Positions 15,862 to 23,443 of a stretch of 64,000 bases of DNA are shown here, piece after piece. Location of the stretch: positions 33,570 through 97,569 of the forward strand of contig NZ_CABVPX010000030.1 in NCBI RefSeq assembly GCF_902499125.1, written 5' to 3'. Position 1 is the first letter of the stretch; each line of letters opens with the position of its first letter. Made by a program: the position numbers and the translations under genes. This stretch comes from Burkholderia arboris. GTDB lineage: Bacteria; Pseudomonadota; Gammaproteobacteria; Burkholderiales; Burkholderiaceae. The notes under the pieces were generated by a model. It made no database searches. It had not been told where the DNA came from and saw only the letters and a list, made by a program, of their open reading frames with translations.

Positions 15862-17082
15862 ATGGACGATTTCGATCATCGAGTGCTTGGCAACAGGCTC
15901 GATCTGTTTCACCAGCAGGATGAAAGCCCGGGCGCCATTTTCTGGCATCCGCGCGGCATGATCCTTTTTCGCGTCGTCGAGGAATATATTCGTGCCCGGA
16001 TGCGGCAGGCCGGCTTCGCAGAAGTCAGGACACCTCAGATTGTCTCGCGCGAGCTATGGGAGCAGAGCGGTCATTGGGAGAAGTTCGGGCGAAACATGTT
16101 TTCGCTCGAGAGCGACAGCAAGCCATACTGCCTGAAGCCGATGAGCTGCCCGGGCCATGTACAGGTCTTCAGGAAAGGCACGCGTTCGTATCGCGATCTG
16201 CCGGTCCGGTATGCGGAGTTCGGCGCGGTTCACCGGGCGGAGCCGTCGGGGGCATTGCACGGCCTCATGCGTGCCCGTGCGTTCACGCAGGACGACGCCC
16301 ACGTGCTGTGCATGCCCGATCAGGTCGAGGCCGAAGTGGCGCGCTTCTGCGTGCTGCTGAAGACGATCTACGCAGACTTCGGGTTCGACGGATTCGACGT
16401 GGCGCTGTCGACGCGGCCGGCGCTTCGAGCCGGCGACGATGCGGTGTGGGATCGCGCGGAAGCGATGCTGGCGTCCGCTGCGCGAGCGGCGGGCCTGGAT
16501 TTCGCGGTCCTGGCGGGCGAAGGCGCGTTCTACGGCCCCAAACTCGAGTTTCATTTGCTCGACCGTCAGGGGCGGAAGTGGCAGTGCGGAACGATCCAGC
16601 TCGACTTCGTGTTGCCGGAGCGGCTCGGCGCAACCTATGTTGCGGAGGACGGTGCGAAGGCCACGCCCGTCATGTTGCATCACGCGGTGCTCGGGAGCCT
16701 CGAACGGTTCATCGGGATTCTGCTCGAGCACTATGAAGGGTGGCTGCCGACGTGGCTGGCGCCGGATCAGATCGTCGTCGCGAACATCGGGGAGGGCGAC
16801 CGCGCGTTTGCCGACGATACGGCGTTCGCCTTCGAAGAAATCGGTTGCCGGGTGCTGCGGGATTTTCGTTCGGAACGCTTGCCACGCAAGATCTTCGATG
16901 CGCGGGAGTTGGCCGCGCCGATCGTCGCGGTAACGGGGCCGAAGGAGGCGCTCGCCGGCGAGGTGTCGTTGCGGACGAGAGGCGGGGAGCAGCACGTGCT
17001 GAAGCTCGACGATGCGCTGGCTTACCTGAAGCAGCAGGCACGCGCGCCGTCAGCGACGCGCGTGTTTCGTCCGCCGGTTTGA
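15862..17082 (+). CDS. Second threonyl-tRNA synthetase without editing domains
   Basis: The 406-residue protein aligns with the catalytic core and anticodon-binding domain of ThrRS (about residues 240-642 of the E. coli enzyme). Class II motifs are visible, and the zinc ligands appear as Cys in CLKPMSCPGHVQ, His in GALHGLMRARAFTQDDAH and His in PVMLHHAVLGSLERF. The TGS and N2 editing domains are absent, with no room for them upstream. It would charge tRNA-Thr in the cytoplasm but could not itself clear Ser-tRNA-Thr. ATG 15862 follows CGGAGAACGTG. Expression should rise when charged tRNA-Thr falls, through the attenuator upstream. It may be a stress or resistance copy beside the housekeeping thrS. 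Confidence 0.92.
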   Translation: MDDFDHRVLGNRLDLFHQQDESPGAIFWHPRGMILFRVVEEYIRARMRQAGFAEVRTPQIVSRELWEQSGHWEKFGRNMFSLESDSKPYCLKPMSCPGHVQVFRKGTRSYRDLPVRYAEFGAVHRAEPSGALHGLMRARAFTQDDAHVLCMPDQVEAEVARFCVLLKTIYADFGFDGFDVALSTRPALRAGDDAVWDRAEAMLASAARAAGLDFAVLAGEGAFYGPKLEFHLLDRQGRKWQCGTIQLDFVLPERLGATYVAEDGAKATPVMLHHAVLGSLERFIGILLEHYEGWLPTWLAPDQIVVANIGEGDRAFADDTAFAFEEIGCRVLRDFRSERLPRKIFDARELAAPIVAVTGPKEALAGEVSLRTRGGEQHVLKLDDALAYLKQQARAPSATRVFRPPV

Positions 17083-17095
17083 GCGGACGGCGGAG

Positions 17096-17126
17096 CCCGT
17101 CCATGTGTCGTCGCGGCATGGACGGG
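17096..17126. terminator. Inverted repeat between convergent genes, probable terminator
   Basis: CCCGTCCATG at 17096-17105 is repeated inverted as CATGGACGGG at 17117-17126, a perfect ten-base stem with an eleven-base loop. It lies between the plus-strand synthetase and the minus-strand deacetylase gene, where a bidirectional terminator is expected. There is no strong T-run on either side, so termination may be weak. Confidence 0.5.
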
Positions 17127-17164
17127 TATCGGAGTGTCGGCGGGTACGCCGGAGGCGGCGCATG

Positions 17165-17899
17165 CTACCGGGTCCTTCGGAACCGCCCGCTCGCACACTT
17201 GAACCACAGCCGCACGGCCCCGACTCCGCCCGCCACCGGAATCCGCGGCAGCAGAAACGGATCGTCGGCCGCGCTGGCACATCCGCGCCGGGTGGTCGTC
17301 GCGTTGCCGTACCCGGCGTCCATGACCTGGTCGCGCACGCGCGCGTCCAGGTCGCCGTACGGATAGCAGAACGATTCGACACGCCGGCCGCTCAGCATTT
17401 CGAGTTGCCGCTTCGATTCGGTCAGCTGGAAGTCCGATACGGGCGTCGGCACATACGACAGCGCGACGTGATCCAGCGTATGCGAGCCGATTTCATGGCC
17501 GTGATCGCGCCACGCGAGCATATCCTCGCGCGTCATCAGCGGCGAGCGTGCCGTATGGGCATCTGCGTCCCAGTCGTTCGCCCCGCCGAACCGGCCGGCG
17601 ACGAAGTAGCAGGTCGCGGTGAACCCGAGCGCGTCCAGCACGGGCATCGCGTGCGTCAGCACGTTGAGGAAGCCGTCATCGAACGAAATGCCGAAGACCT
17701 TGCCCTTGCGCTCCCCGCGCAGGTACGGCTGGAGTTCGCGCACGCTCACACCGCGGTAGCCGAGCCGCTTGAACAGCGTCATCTGGCGGCGGAACGCGTC
17801 GGGGGCGACGCTCAGGCCGCGCAGCCGGTCGGGCGGCGGCGGCAGCGGGCGGATCTGGTGATACATCAGGATCGGATAGCGTGGGGTGCGCGCAAGCAT
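17165..17899 (-). CDS. Polysaccharide deacetylase (NodB/CE4 family)
   Basis: This 244-residue protein has the carbohydrate esterase 4 layout. It has ILMYHQI near the N terminus, FGISFDDGFLN with the catalytic and metal-binding Asp pair, IGSHTLDHVALS with the two His ligands, and SFCYPYGDLDARV. It would remove acetyl groups from an N-acetylated sugar in a surface polysaccharide. No signal peptide is evident with the start at 17899, so it may act at the cytoplasmic face on a lipid-linked precursor. It follows the methyltransferase gene by 23 bases and is the last gene of a three-gene glycan unit. Confidence 0.85.
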   Translation of the reverse strand: MLARTPRYPILMYHQIRPLPPPPDRLRGLSVAPDAFRRQMTLFKRLGYRGVSVRELQPYLRGERKGKVFGISFDDGFLNVLTHAMPVLDALGFTATCYFVAGRFGGANDWDADAHTARSPLMTREDMLAWRDHGHEIGSHTLDHVALSYVPTPVSDFQLTESKRQLEMLSGRRVESFCYPYGDLDARVRDQVMDAGYGNATTTRRGCASAADDPFLLPRIPVAGGVGAVRLWFKCASGRFRRTR

Positions 17900-17922
17900 C
17901 GGCGGATCGCGGGAAAGCGGGG

Positions 17923-18483
17923 TTACGCGGCCTTGCGGAAAATCCGCAGGGTCTTGAAGTCGCCGACCTCGACGAAATCGGCATTCGCCGCCCATTGCGT
18001 AATGATTGGCTCGGCCTTCCGGTACGCCGACGAACCCTTGTAGAACAGCAGGTGGCCGTTGGGTGTGGTATGGCGTGCGAACAGGTCGAGCACCTCTTCG
18101 TCGGTCTTCGCGCCGTAGCGGCTGTTCGACTCGTCGCGGAATTCGCACAGATGGAACAGCGTGACGACGTCGAATGCCGGCAGCAGGCCCGAATTGCTCG
18201 TGTAGATGTCGCCGAAATACGCGAGATAGGTCTTGCTCACCTCGGGTTGCCGCGTGACGAGATCGACATACGACTTGTATTCCTTCGGCGACGCCGTCAC
18301 GCCGAAGACTGTGTTGTTCAGGTGCGGCCGCGCGCATTCGACGCCGACATGGTGATGGCCGCCGGTGCCGAAGTGATAGATGCGCACGCCCTTGAGGCGC
18401 ACGGATTCCAGCCATTCGACGAAGTGCACGTCGCACGGGCATTCCTGCGTGCGCAGATCCCAGTACTTCTTCCAGATATTCAT
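17923..18483 (-). CDS. SAM-dependent methyltransferase-like protein
   Basis: The 186-residue protein shows a class I methyltransferase-like fold. Its glycine-rich loop IYHFGTGGHHHVG is followed by a strand-helix pattern and by VVTLFHLCEFRDE at the motif II/III region. The substrate is unknown. The start at 18483 overlaps the stop of the glycosyltransferase gene in an ATGA, which shows translational coupling. Because it lies between a glycosyltransferase and a deacetylase, it most likely decorates the same surface glycan, or it may act as a pathway-linked protein of unknown activity. Confidence 0.65.
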   Translation of the reverse strand: MNIWKKYWDLRTQECPCDVHFVEWLESVRLKGVRIYHFGTGGHHHVGVECARPHLNNTVFGVTASPKEYKSYVDLVTRQPEVSKTYLAYFGDIYTSNSGLLPAFDVVTLFHLCEFRDESNSRYGAKTDEEVLDLFARHTTPNGHLLFYKGSSAYRKAEPIITQWAANADFVEVGDFKTLRIFRKAA

Positions 18484-19634
18484 TGCCATTTCGTGGTTCC
18501 CAGGGATGTCACCCAGCGATAGGGGTTGTGTCGAATCGAGTTCTGATAGACGGACAAGGTCGCCTCGACGAATTTGTCGAACGAGAATTCGTGCTTGCCT
18601 TTCAGCCGCGCGCTGCGCCCCATGGCGCGAACGCAGCCGGGTTCCCGCACGATCGCGCGCAGGATCGCCTCGATCGCTTTGGGTTCGCGCGGCGGGACGA
18701 CCCACCCGTCCACGCCCGGCTCGACGTTCTCGGGCAGCCCGCCCACGCGCGTCACGATGGCCGGGCAGCCGAGCGACATCGCTTCGCGGCACGCGTACGA
18801 CAGGCTCTCGTGGTACGACAGGACGAACGACACGTCGATGATCGAGAACGGTGTCCGTACGTCGTCGAGCCGTCCGGTGAAGGCGGTGCGCGACGCCATG
18901 CCGTGCCGCGCGATCTGCTCGCGTTGCTCGCCGGAGGGCTCCGCGCCGACCAGCAGTACGCGAAACCGCTCGCGCTCGGGTTCGGGCAGGCGGCCGAGCG
19001 CCGCGATCAGATCCATCCAGCCTTTTTCCGGCGCAGTGCCGGCGCTGCTGCCCAGCACGATCGCATCCGCACCGGACGACCCGAACAGCGCGATCTTGCG
19101 GCGGCGGAGCTCGTCGCCCGCCAGCCGTTCGGCAGCCGGCCGGCGCACGCCGTGCTTGACCACCGTCACGTTTCCATACGGCGAGCGCAGCGCGAGCATG
19201 CTCGCGACGTAGTCGCTGACCGCGATCGTGTGGTCGGTGGCCAGCCGGGCGCGCAACTGGTTGCCGAAGCTGTCGGCGCGATAGGTGTTGTGCTTGGTCA
19301 GCACGACCGCGGGCCGGTACCGGCACCCGAGCAGCGCCAGCATCACCTGCCGGTGATCGGCGGACCCGTTGACGTGGATGACGTCGAAGCGCTCGGCGAC
19401 GATCCGCTGGCGCAGCCGGACGATTTCCTGGCAGAGCCGGTTCCAGCGCGGCTTGAATTCCATGTCGAAGATGGCCACGCCGGGACTGTCCTTCAACAGT
19501 CGCGACAGGCGGCTCCCCTCCGGCGACGCGACGGTCACGCTGTGATGGCGGCTCATCGCGACGGCGAGATCGCGGACGTAGGTGTCCTGGCCGCCGCCGT
19601 AATCGCCGTGGAAGTTGGTGTACAGAATGTTCAT
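18480..19634 (-). CDS. Glycosyltransferase, GT4 family
   Basis: The 384-residue protein is a GT-B fold retaining glycosyltransferase. The N-terminal half opens with NILYTNFHGDYGGGQDTYV, whose GGG loop binds the nucleotide sugar. DVIHVNGSADHR follows, and the C-terminal half contains YHESLSYACREAMSLGCPAIVTRVGG, the EX7E-type motif of GT4 enzymes. It would add a sugar to a lipid-linked or LPS-type acceptor at the inner membrane. ATG 19634 is chosen over the GTG one codon upstream. It heads the three-gene unit with the methyltransferase and deacetylase genes. Confidence 0.88.
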   Translation of the reverse strand: MNILYTNFHGDYGGGQDTYVRDLAVAMSRHHSVTVASPEGSRLSRLLKDSPGVAIFDMEFKPRWNRLCQEIVRLRQRIVAERFDVIHVNGSADHRQVMLALLGCRYRPAVVLTKHNTYRADSFGNQLRARLATDHTIAVSDYVASMLALRSPYGNVTVVKHGVRRPAAERLAGDELRRRKIALFGSSGADAIVLGSSAGTAPEKGWMDLIAALGRLPEPERERFRVLLVGAEPSGEQREQIARHGMASRTAFTGRLDDVRTPFSIIDVSFVLSYHESLSYACREAMSLGCPAIVTRVGGLPENVEPGVDGWVVPPREPKAIEAILRAIVREPGCVRAMGRSARLKGKHEFSFDKFVEATLSVYQNSIRHNPYRWVTSLGTTKWQ

Positions 19635-19985
19635 CACGATGCCGTTTTTTCTCGATCGCTCACTTCAAAGGAATCCTGATGAAAAGAACGACTCAGCCTG
19701 ATGGGAGCAATGACTCGAACACGGTGCTGCATTTCCGGCTCTGGATCGCGCATTGACGTCAAGGGATGGCGTCAAGGCGAAACATTTCCAAATATTACAT
19801 ATCGTTTACGTGCCGTAGTGTCGAGGTCTGCGCATCTTTGTGAAAATGTGTCGCGATCGCTTGATCGTGTCGCCACCGGCGTGACGATCTCCGGTGAACC
19901 TGACTGGAAGATGTGCCCCCGGGATTTGATCTCGACGGGCGCTTTCCATATAATGCGACGAATTAGTCCGGTTATCTCTGCAAGC
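19635..19985. other. Divergent intergenic region, GT operon and TetR gene
   Basis: The 351-bp stretch is locally AT-rich (around 19785-19810 and 19930-19960) and should carry the promoters of both divergent units. A convincing promoter is visible for the TetR gene and is listed separately. I could not pick a clear promoter for the minus-strand glycosyltransferase operon. No gene is evident. Confidence 0.5.
19926..19954 (+). promoter_or_regulatory. Sigma-70-type promoter of the TetR gene
   Basis: TTGATC at 19926-19931 is followed after 17 bases by a perfect TATAAT at 19949-19954. Transcription should start near 19961, about 25 bases before the ATG at 19986. This rules out the in-frame ATG at 19953, which would lie in the -10 box. 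Confidence 0.7.
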
Positions 19986-20582
19986 ATGGCTCGCACACGC
20001 AACGAAAACCTTCATCGGCAGCGCCGGGAGCAGGTCCTTGCCGCGGCCGCCCGAGTCTTCAAGGCCAAGGGGTTCCACGGCGCGCGCACCGAAGATATTT
20101 GCGCGGCGGCCGACATGAGCGCGGGCGCGGTGTTCCGCTACTTCGCCGACAAGCGCGAGATGATCGACGCGATCATCGTGGCCGAGGTGGAGCGCTATAC
20201 GCAGGATGTCGAGCGTTTTCTGAACCGGGAAGGGTTGACGCGGCTCGCTCGCATCACGGCCGACGAACTGGCCGGGATGACGGGGCAGACCGATGGCGGC
20301 CTCGGTGTCGACAGCTGGCTCGAACTTGCGCGCGACGCCGACCGCCGTCCCGATTTCGTCGCACTCGACCGGAAGTTGCGCGGGGAGTTCGCGCGCGTGC
20401 TGGCGAGCGGCCAGGCCGATGGCTGGGTCAGGCCATCGTTGGATCCGGCCGGGGCCGCGAACATCGTCTTCTCGCTGTTCAACGGCCTGTGGCTCGACCA
20501 GAGCCTCGGGACCGCGAGCGACATCGAGCACATGGCCGCCGCGCTCGGCGACTTCTTCCGGACCTACGTCCTGGTTTCCTGA
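19986..20582 (+). CDS. TetR-family transcriptional regulator
   Basis: This 198-residue protein has the TetR N-terminal helix-turn-helix, reading QVLAAAARVFKAKGFHGARTEDICAAADMSAGAVFRYFADKREM over about residues 17-60. The C-terminal helical domain is for ligand binding and dimerisation. Members usually repress a neighbouring gene until a small ligand binds. The start at 19986 is supported by the promoter position. The lipoprotein gene 35 bases downstream and the glycosyltransferase operon upstream are candidate targets. The ligand is unknown. Confidence 0.9.
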   Translation: MARTRNENLHRQRREQVLAAAARVFKAKGFHGARTEDICAAADMSAGAVFRYFADKREMIDAIIVAEVERYTQDVERFLNREGLTRLARITADELAGMTGQTDGGLGVDSWLELARDADRRPDFVALDRKLRGEFARVLASGQADGWVRPSLDPAGAANIVFSLFNGLWLDQSLGTASDIEHMAAALGDFFRTYVLVS

Positions 20583-20617
20583 CACCCCACGCTGCCCTTC
20601 ATGAGGAACATCGCATC

Positions 20618-21361
20618 ATGCAGACAATGACGCCCGACGTCGTTCACGCATCGGCCCGCCCGCCCGGGTCGTTTTTTTTGCTCATTAACGAGACGAAGTA
20701 CTCCGTTTATTATTGGATACATGCGCTTGCAGGCTTGCTCAAACGGTGCAGCCGGTTGTTGCCGATCGTGTGCGTCCTCCTGCTCGGTGCCTGCGCGACG
20801 CCGCCGGAGGTGGTGAAGTCCGGCGAGGCGGTGTCCTATCGCGGGCTCGTGAAAAGCGGCGAGCATGGCATGGCGGTGCCGCCGCGGCCGGCCGATCTGG
20901 GCCGCTATGAGCGGGTCGTCGTCGAGTCGGTGCAGGCCACGCCGTCCGTATCGGCCGACGTGTCACCCGACGAGGTTCAGGCGGTGCGGGATGTGCTGCA
21001 GCACAGCCTGGAAGCGGAACTGCACAAGCGCTTCGCCGCGCCGGCGAGCGGCGATGCCGGCCCCTCGCTCACCGTTCGCGTTCGCATCACGCGCGTGGCC
21101 GACGCGTCGCCGCTGCTCAATATCGTGACGACGTCGTTGATCTTGTGGCCGGTCAGCACGGGCGGCCTGTCGATCGAGGTCGAAGCGCTCGATGGCCGCA
21201 CGCGCCGGCAGGAAGCGTTGCTGCTGCTGGCCGACGATGGCGGCGCACGGGATTTGATGGGGAGCTTCCAGCGCACCGGTCATGCGCGCGCGCTCGCGCA
21301 ACGGTTTGCCGCCGAGGCGGCGGACTTTCTCGCACAGTTCGGCCGGGCCCCCGCGCCCTGA
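20618..21361 (+). CDS. Putative outer-membrane lipoprotein (DUF3313/DUF4410-like)
   Basis: The protein has a lipobox LLLGAC preceded by a basic, hydrophobic stretch LLKRCSRLLPIVCV, so it should be lipid-anchored after export. The mature part includes a segment with alternating hydrophobics (LTVRVRITRVADASPLLN and later LSIEVEALDG). This pattern is seen in small periplasmic lipoproteins of unknown function such as the DUF3313 and DUF4410 groups. The ATG at 20618 gives 247 residues but an unusually long pre-sequence. A TTG at 20735 would start exactly at the signal peptide and may be the real start. Its function is unknown. Confidence 0.6.
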   Translation: MQTMTPDVVHASARPPGSFFLLINETKYSVYYWIHALAGLLKRCSRLLPIVCVLLLGACATPPEVVKSGEAVSYRGLVKSGEHGMAVPPRPADLGRYERVVVESVQATPSVSADVSPDEVQAVRDVLQHSLEAELHKRFAAPASGDAGPSLTVRVRITRVADASPLLNIVTTSLILWPVSTGGLSIEVEALDGRTRRQEALLLLADDGGARDLMGSFQRTGHARALAQRFAAEAADFLAQFGRAPAP

Positions 21362-21680
21362 CGCATCCACGGGCCTGCCGCGCCGTTCCCTGCCTGATCC
21401 GCCTGCATTCCCCGGCATCCGGCCCCACAGGAAGCGGGCCGGATCGCGACAAACCCGCCTTTTACGACGACATCCGGACGCAAATCAACCGGCGCCGCTT
21501 TCAGATTTGAAAGCCGGTGCGCCATTTGCGTTAGAATGCCCCCCCTTGTCCGCCCAGGCGACCGCCAGAGACCGCCAAAGCGGACGCGTCGCCCGCGCGG
21601 CGACACAGGTTCCGATTCGCAGCCGGACGCGAATGATTTGCCAGCCGTTAGCAACATACGTTTTGTAATTTGGATTACTA
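21362..21680. other. Leader region of the symporter gene
   Basis: There is no gene here. An imperfect inverted repeat spans about 21491-21523 (arms GGCGC and GCGCC, with CTTTCA and TGAAAG inside). A likely promoter follows: TTGAAA at 21507-21512 and TAGAAT at 21532-21537, spaced 19 bases. This would leave an unusually long 5' untranslated leader of about 135 bases before the ATG at 21681. No strong ribosome-binding site is seen near that ATG. Confidence 0.45.
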
Positions 21681-22979
21681 ATGAAGAAGAAGCACAACAT
21701 TACCAAGTACATCGTTGTCGCGATGATTCTTGGTATCGCCGTGGGTTACGCATGCCATAGCGCGTTTCCCGACCCGAAAATGGCGAAGGAAGTCGCCGGC
21801 TACGTGTCGTTGCTGTCCGACGTGTTCCTGCGACTGATCAAGATGATCATTGCGCCGCTGGTATTCGCGACGCTGACCGTCGGCATTGCGCAGATGGGCG
21901 ACGGCAGCGCGGTGGGCCGCGTGGGCGTCAAGGCGTTCGGCTGGTTCTTCATCGCATCGTTCACGTCGCTGCTGCTCGGTCTGCTGACCGCGACGATCCT
22001 GCAGCCGGGCAGCCACCTGAGCCTGCCGCTGCCGCCTTCCGATGCGGCGCTCAACCTGAAGACGGGCGCCTTCACGCTGAAGGATTTCGTGGTCCACCTG
22101 GTGCCGAAGTCGATCGCCGAGGCGATGGCGAACAATGAAATCCTGCAGATCGTCGTGTTTTCGATCTTTTTCGGCACCGCGCTGTCCGCGCTGGGCGATG
22201 CGGGCAAGCGCCTGACCGGCGTGATCGAGGATCTCGCGCAGGTGATGCTGAAGGTGACGGGCGCGGTGATGTGGTTTGCGCCGATCGCGGTCTTCGCGGC
22301 GCTTGCGTCGACGATCACGACCGAAGGGCTCGGCATCCTGCTGACGTTCGCGAAGTTCATGGCGAGCTTCTATCTGGCGCTCGCGCTGCTGTGGGGCGTA
22401 CTGACGCTCGCCGGCGTGACGTTCCTCGGCAAGCGTGCGTTCACGCTGATCCGGCTGATCCGCGAGCCGTTCCTGCTGTCGTTCGCGACGGCGAGCTCCG
22501 AGGCCGCGTATCCGAAGCTGCTGGACGCGCTCGACCGCTTCGGCGTGAACCGCAAGATCTCGAGCTTCGTGCTGCCGATCGGTTACTCGTTCAACCTCGA
22601 CGGTTCGATGATGTATTGCACGTTCGCGGTGCTGTTCATCGCGCAGGTGTACGGCATCCATCTGCCGCTCGGCACGCAGATCACGATGCTGCTGATGCTG
22701 ATGGTGACGTCGAAGGGGATGGCCGGCGTGCCGCGCGCGTCGCTGGTCGTGATCGCCGCGACGCTGAACCAGTTCAACATGCCCGAGGCCGGGTTGCTGC
22801 TGATCATGGGCGTCGACATGTTCCTCGACATGGGGCGCTCGGCCACCAACGCGGTCGGCAACTCGATCGCGGCGGCCGTGGTCGCGAAGTGGGAAGGGCA
22901 GCTCGGTGATCCGCGCGACGACAACGAGTCGGACGGCGGCACGGTTGCCGACGTGAAGGTACGGGAGACATCGGCATGA
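21681..22979 (+). CDS. gltP: Glutamate/aspartate or dicarboxylate:H+ symporter
   Basis: The 432-residue protein is a DAACS-family symporter related to GltP and DctA. It has KMIIAPLVFATLTVGIAQMG, the re-entrant hairpin segment LSFATASSEAAYPKLL, YSFNLDGSMMYCTF and the last substrate-binding helix MFLDMGRSATNAVGNSIAA. These proteins import C4-dicarboxylates or acidic amino acids with protons or sodium. SSEAAYPK in the first hairpin and the C-terminal GRSATN are closer to GltP-like members, but substrate choice is uncertain. A strong terminator follows at 23026. The gene appears monocistronic. Confidence 0.88.
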   Translation: MKKKHNITKYIVVAMILGIAVGYACHSAFPDPKMAKEVAGYVSLLSDVFLRLIKMIIAPLVFATLTVGIAQMGDGSAVGRVGVKAFGWFFIASFTSLLLGLLTATILQPGSHLSLPLPPSDAALNLKTGAFTLKDFVVHLVPKSIAEAMANNEILQIVVFSIFFGTALSALGDAGKRLTGVIEDLAQVMLKVTGAVMWFAPIAVFAALASTITTEGLGILLTFAKFMASFYLALALLWGVLTLAGVTFLGKRAFTLIRLIREPFLLSFATASSEAAYPKLLDALDRFGVNRKISSFVLPIGYSFNLDGSMMYCTFAVLFIAQVYGIHLPLGTQITMLLMLMVTSKGMAGVPRASLVVIAATLNQFNMPEAGLLLIMGVDMFLDMGRSATNAVGNSIAAAVVAKWEGQLGDPRDDNESDGGTVADVKVRETSA

Positions 22980-23025
22980 TGCGCGGCAACGCGGCGACGC
23001 GTTGCCTGCCCCGGCGTCCATGACG

Positions 23026-23071
23026 ATCGCCGGCCTGGATTCGATACGGATTCAGGCCGGCGATTTGTTTT
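23026..23071 (+). terminator. Rho-independent terminator of the symporter gene
   Basis: ATCGCCGGCCTG at 23026-23037 and its exact inverse CAGGCCGGCGAT at 23053-23064 form a twelve-base stem. It is followed by TTGTTTTG. The distance of 47 bases from the stop codon fits normal termination. Confidence 0.85.
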
Positions 23072-23443
23072 GTGCAATGACTTTGCGCCGTATGCGGCGG
23101 CCTGTTCCGATTTTCCGGTAAAAGCGTCCGCCGTTTCAATCTGTCGTCGCTGGACAAGCGGCGATATTCCCGCAGGCGAACGCCTGACTCTCTCCATTCC
23201 CGTTCAGGCGCGCAAGTGAACATTCACTGTTGCGCAGTCGCGCTTGCCGCAAGCGTGCGGTCCGCAATTTTTTTCGATTTATATAACGCTATTCTCGCCC
23301 TGCTCATTATCGAAGGCATGCCGTACGTAATACCGACTGCGCCAGATGATTCAGGGGAAGAAGTTCCGCATCGCGGATTTCAAGCCATCTGGCCGGCCCG
23401 ATCCCTCATGTGAATGTTTGCCTCATTCAGGAGCGCATCCGTC
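23072..23443. other. Intergenic region upstream of the secreted beta-propeller gene
   Basis: No gene is evident. An AT-rich patch at about 23265-23295 (TTTTTTTCGATTTATATAACG) probably contains the -10 region of the downstream gene's promoter; no clear -35 box could be chosen. CAGGAGCG just before 23444 is a ribosome-binding site and decides the start of the next gene. Confidence 0.45.
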
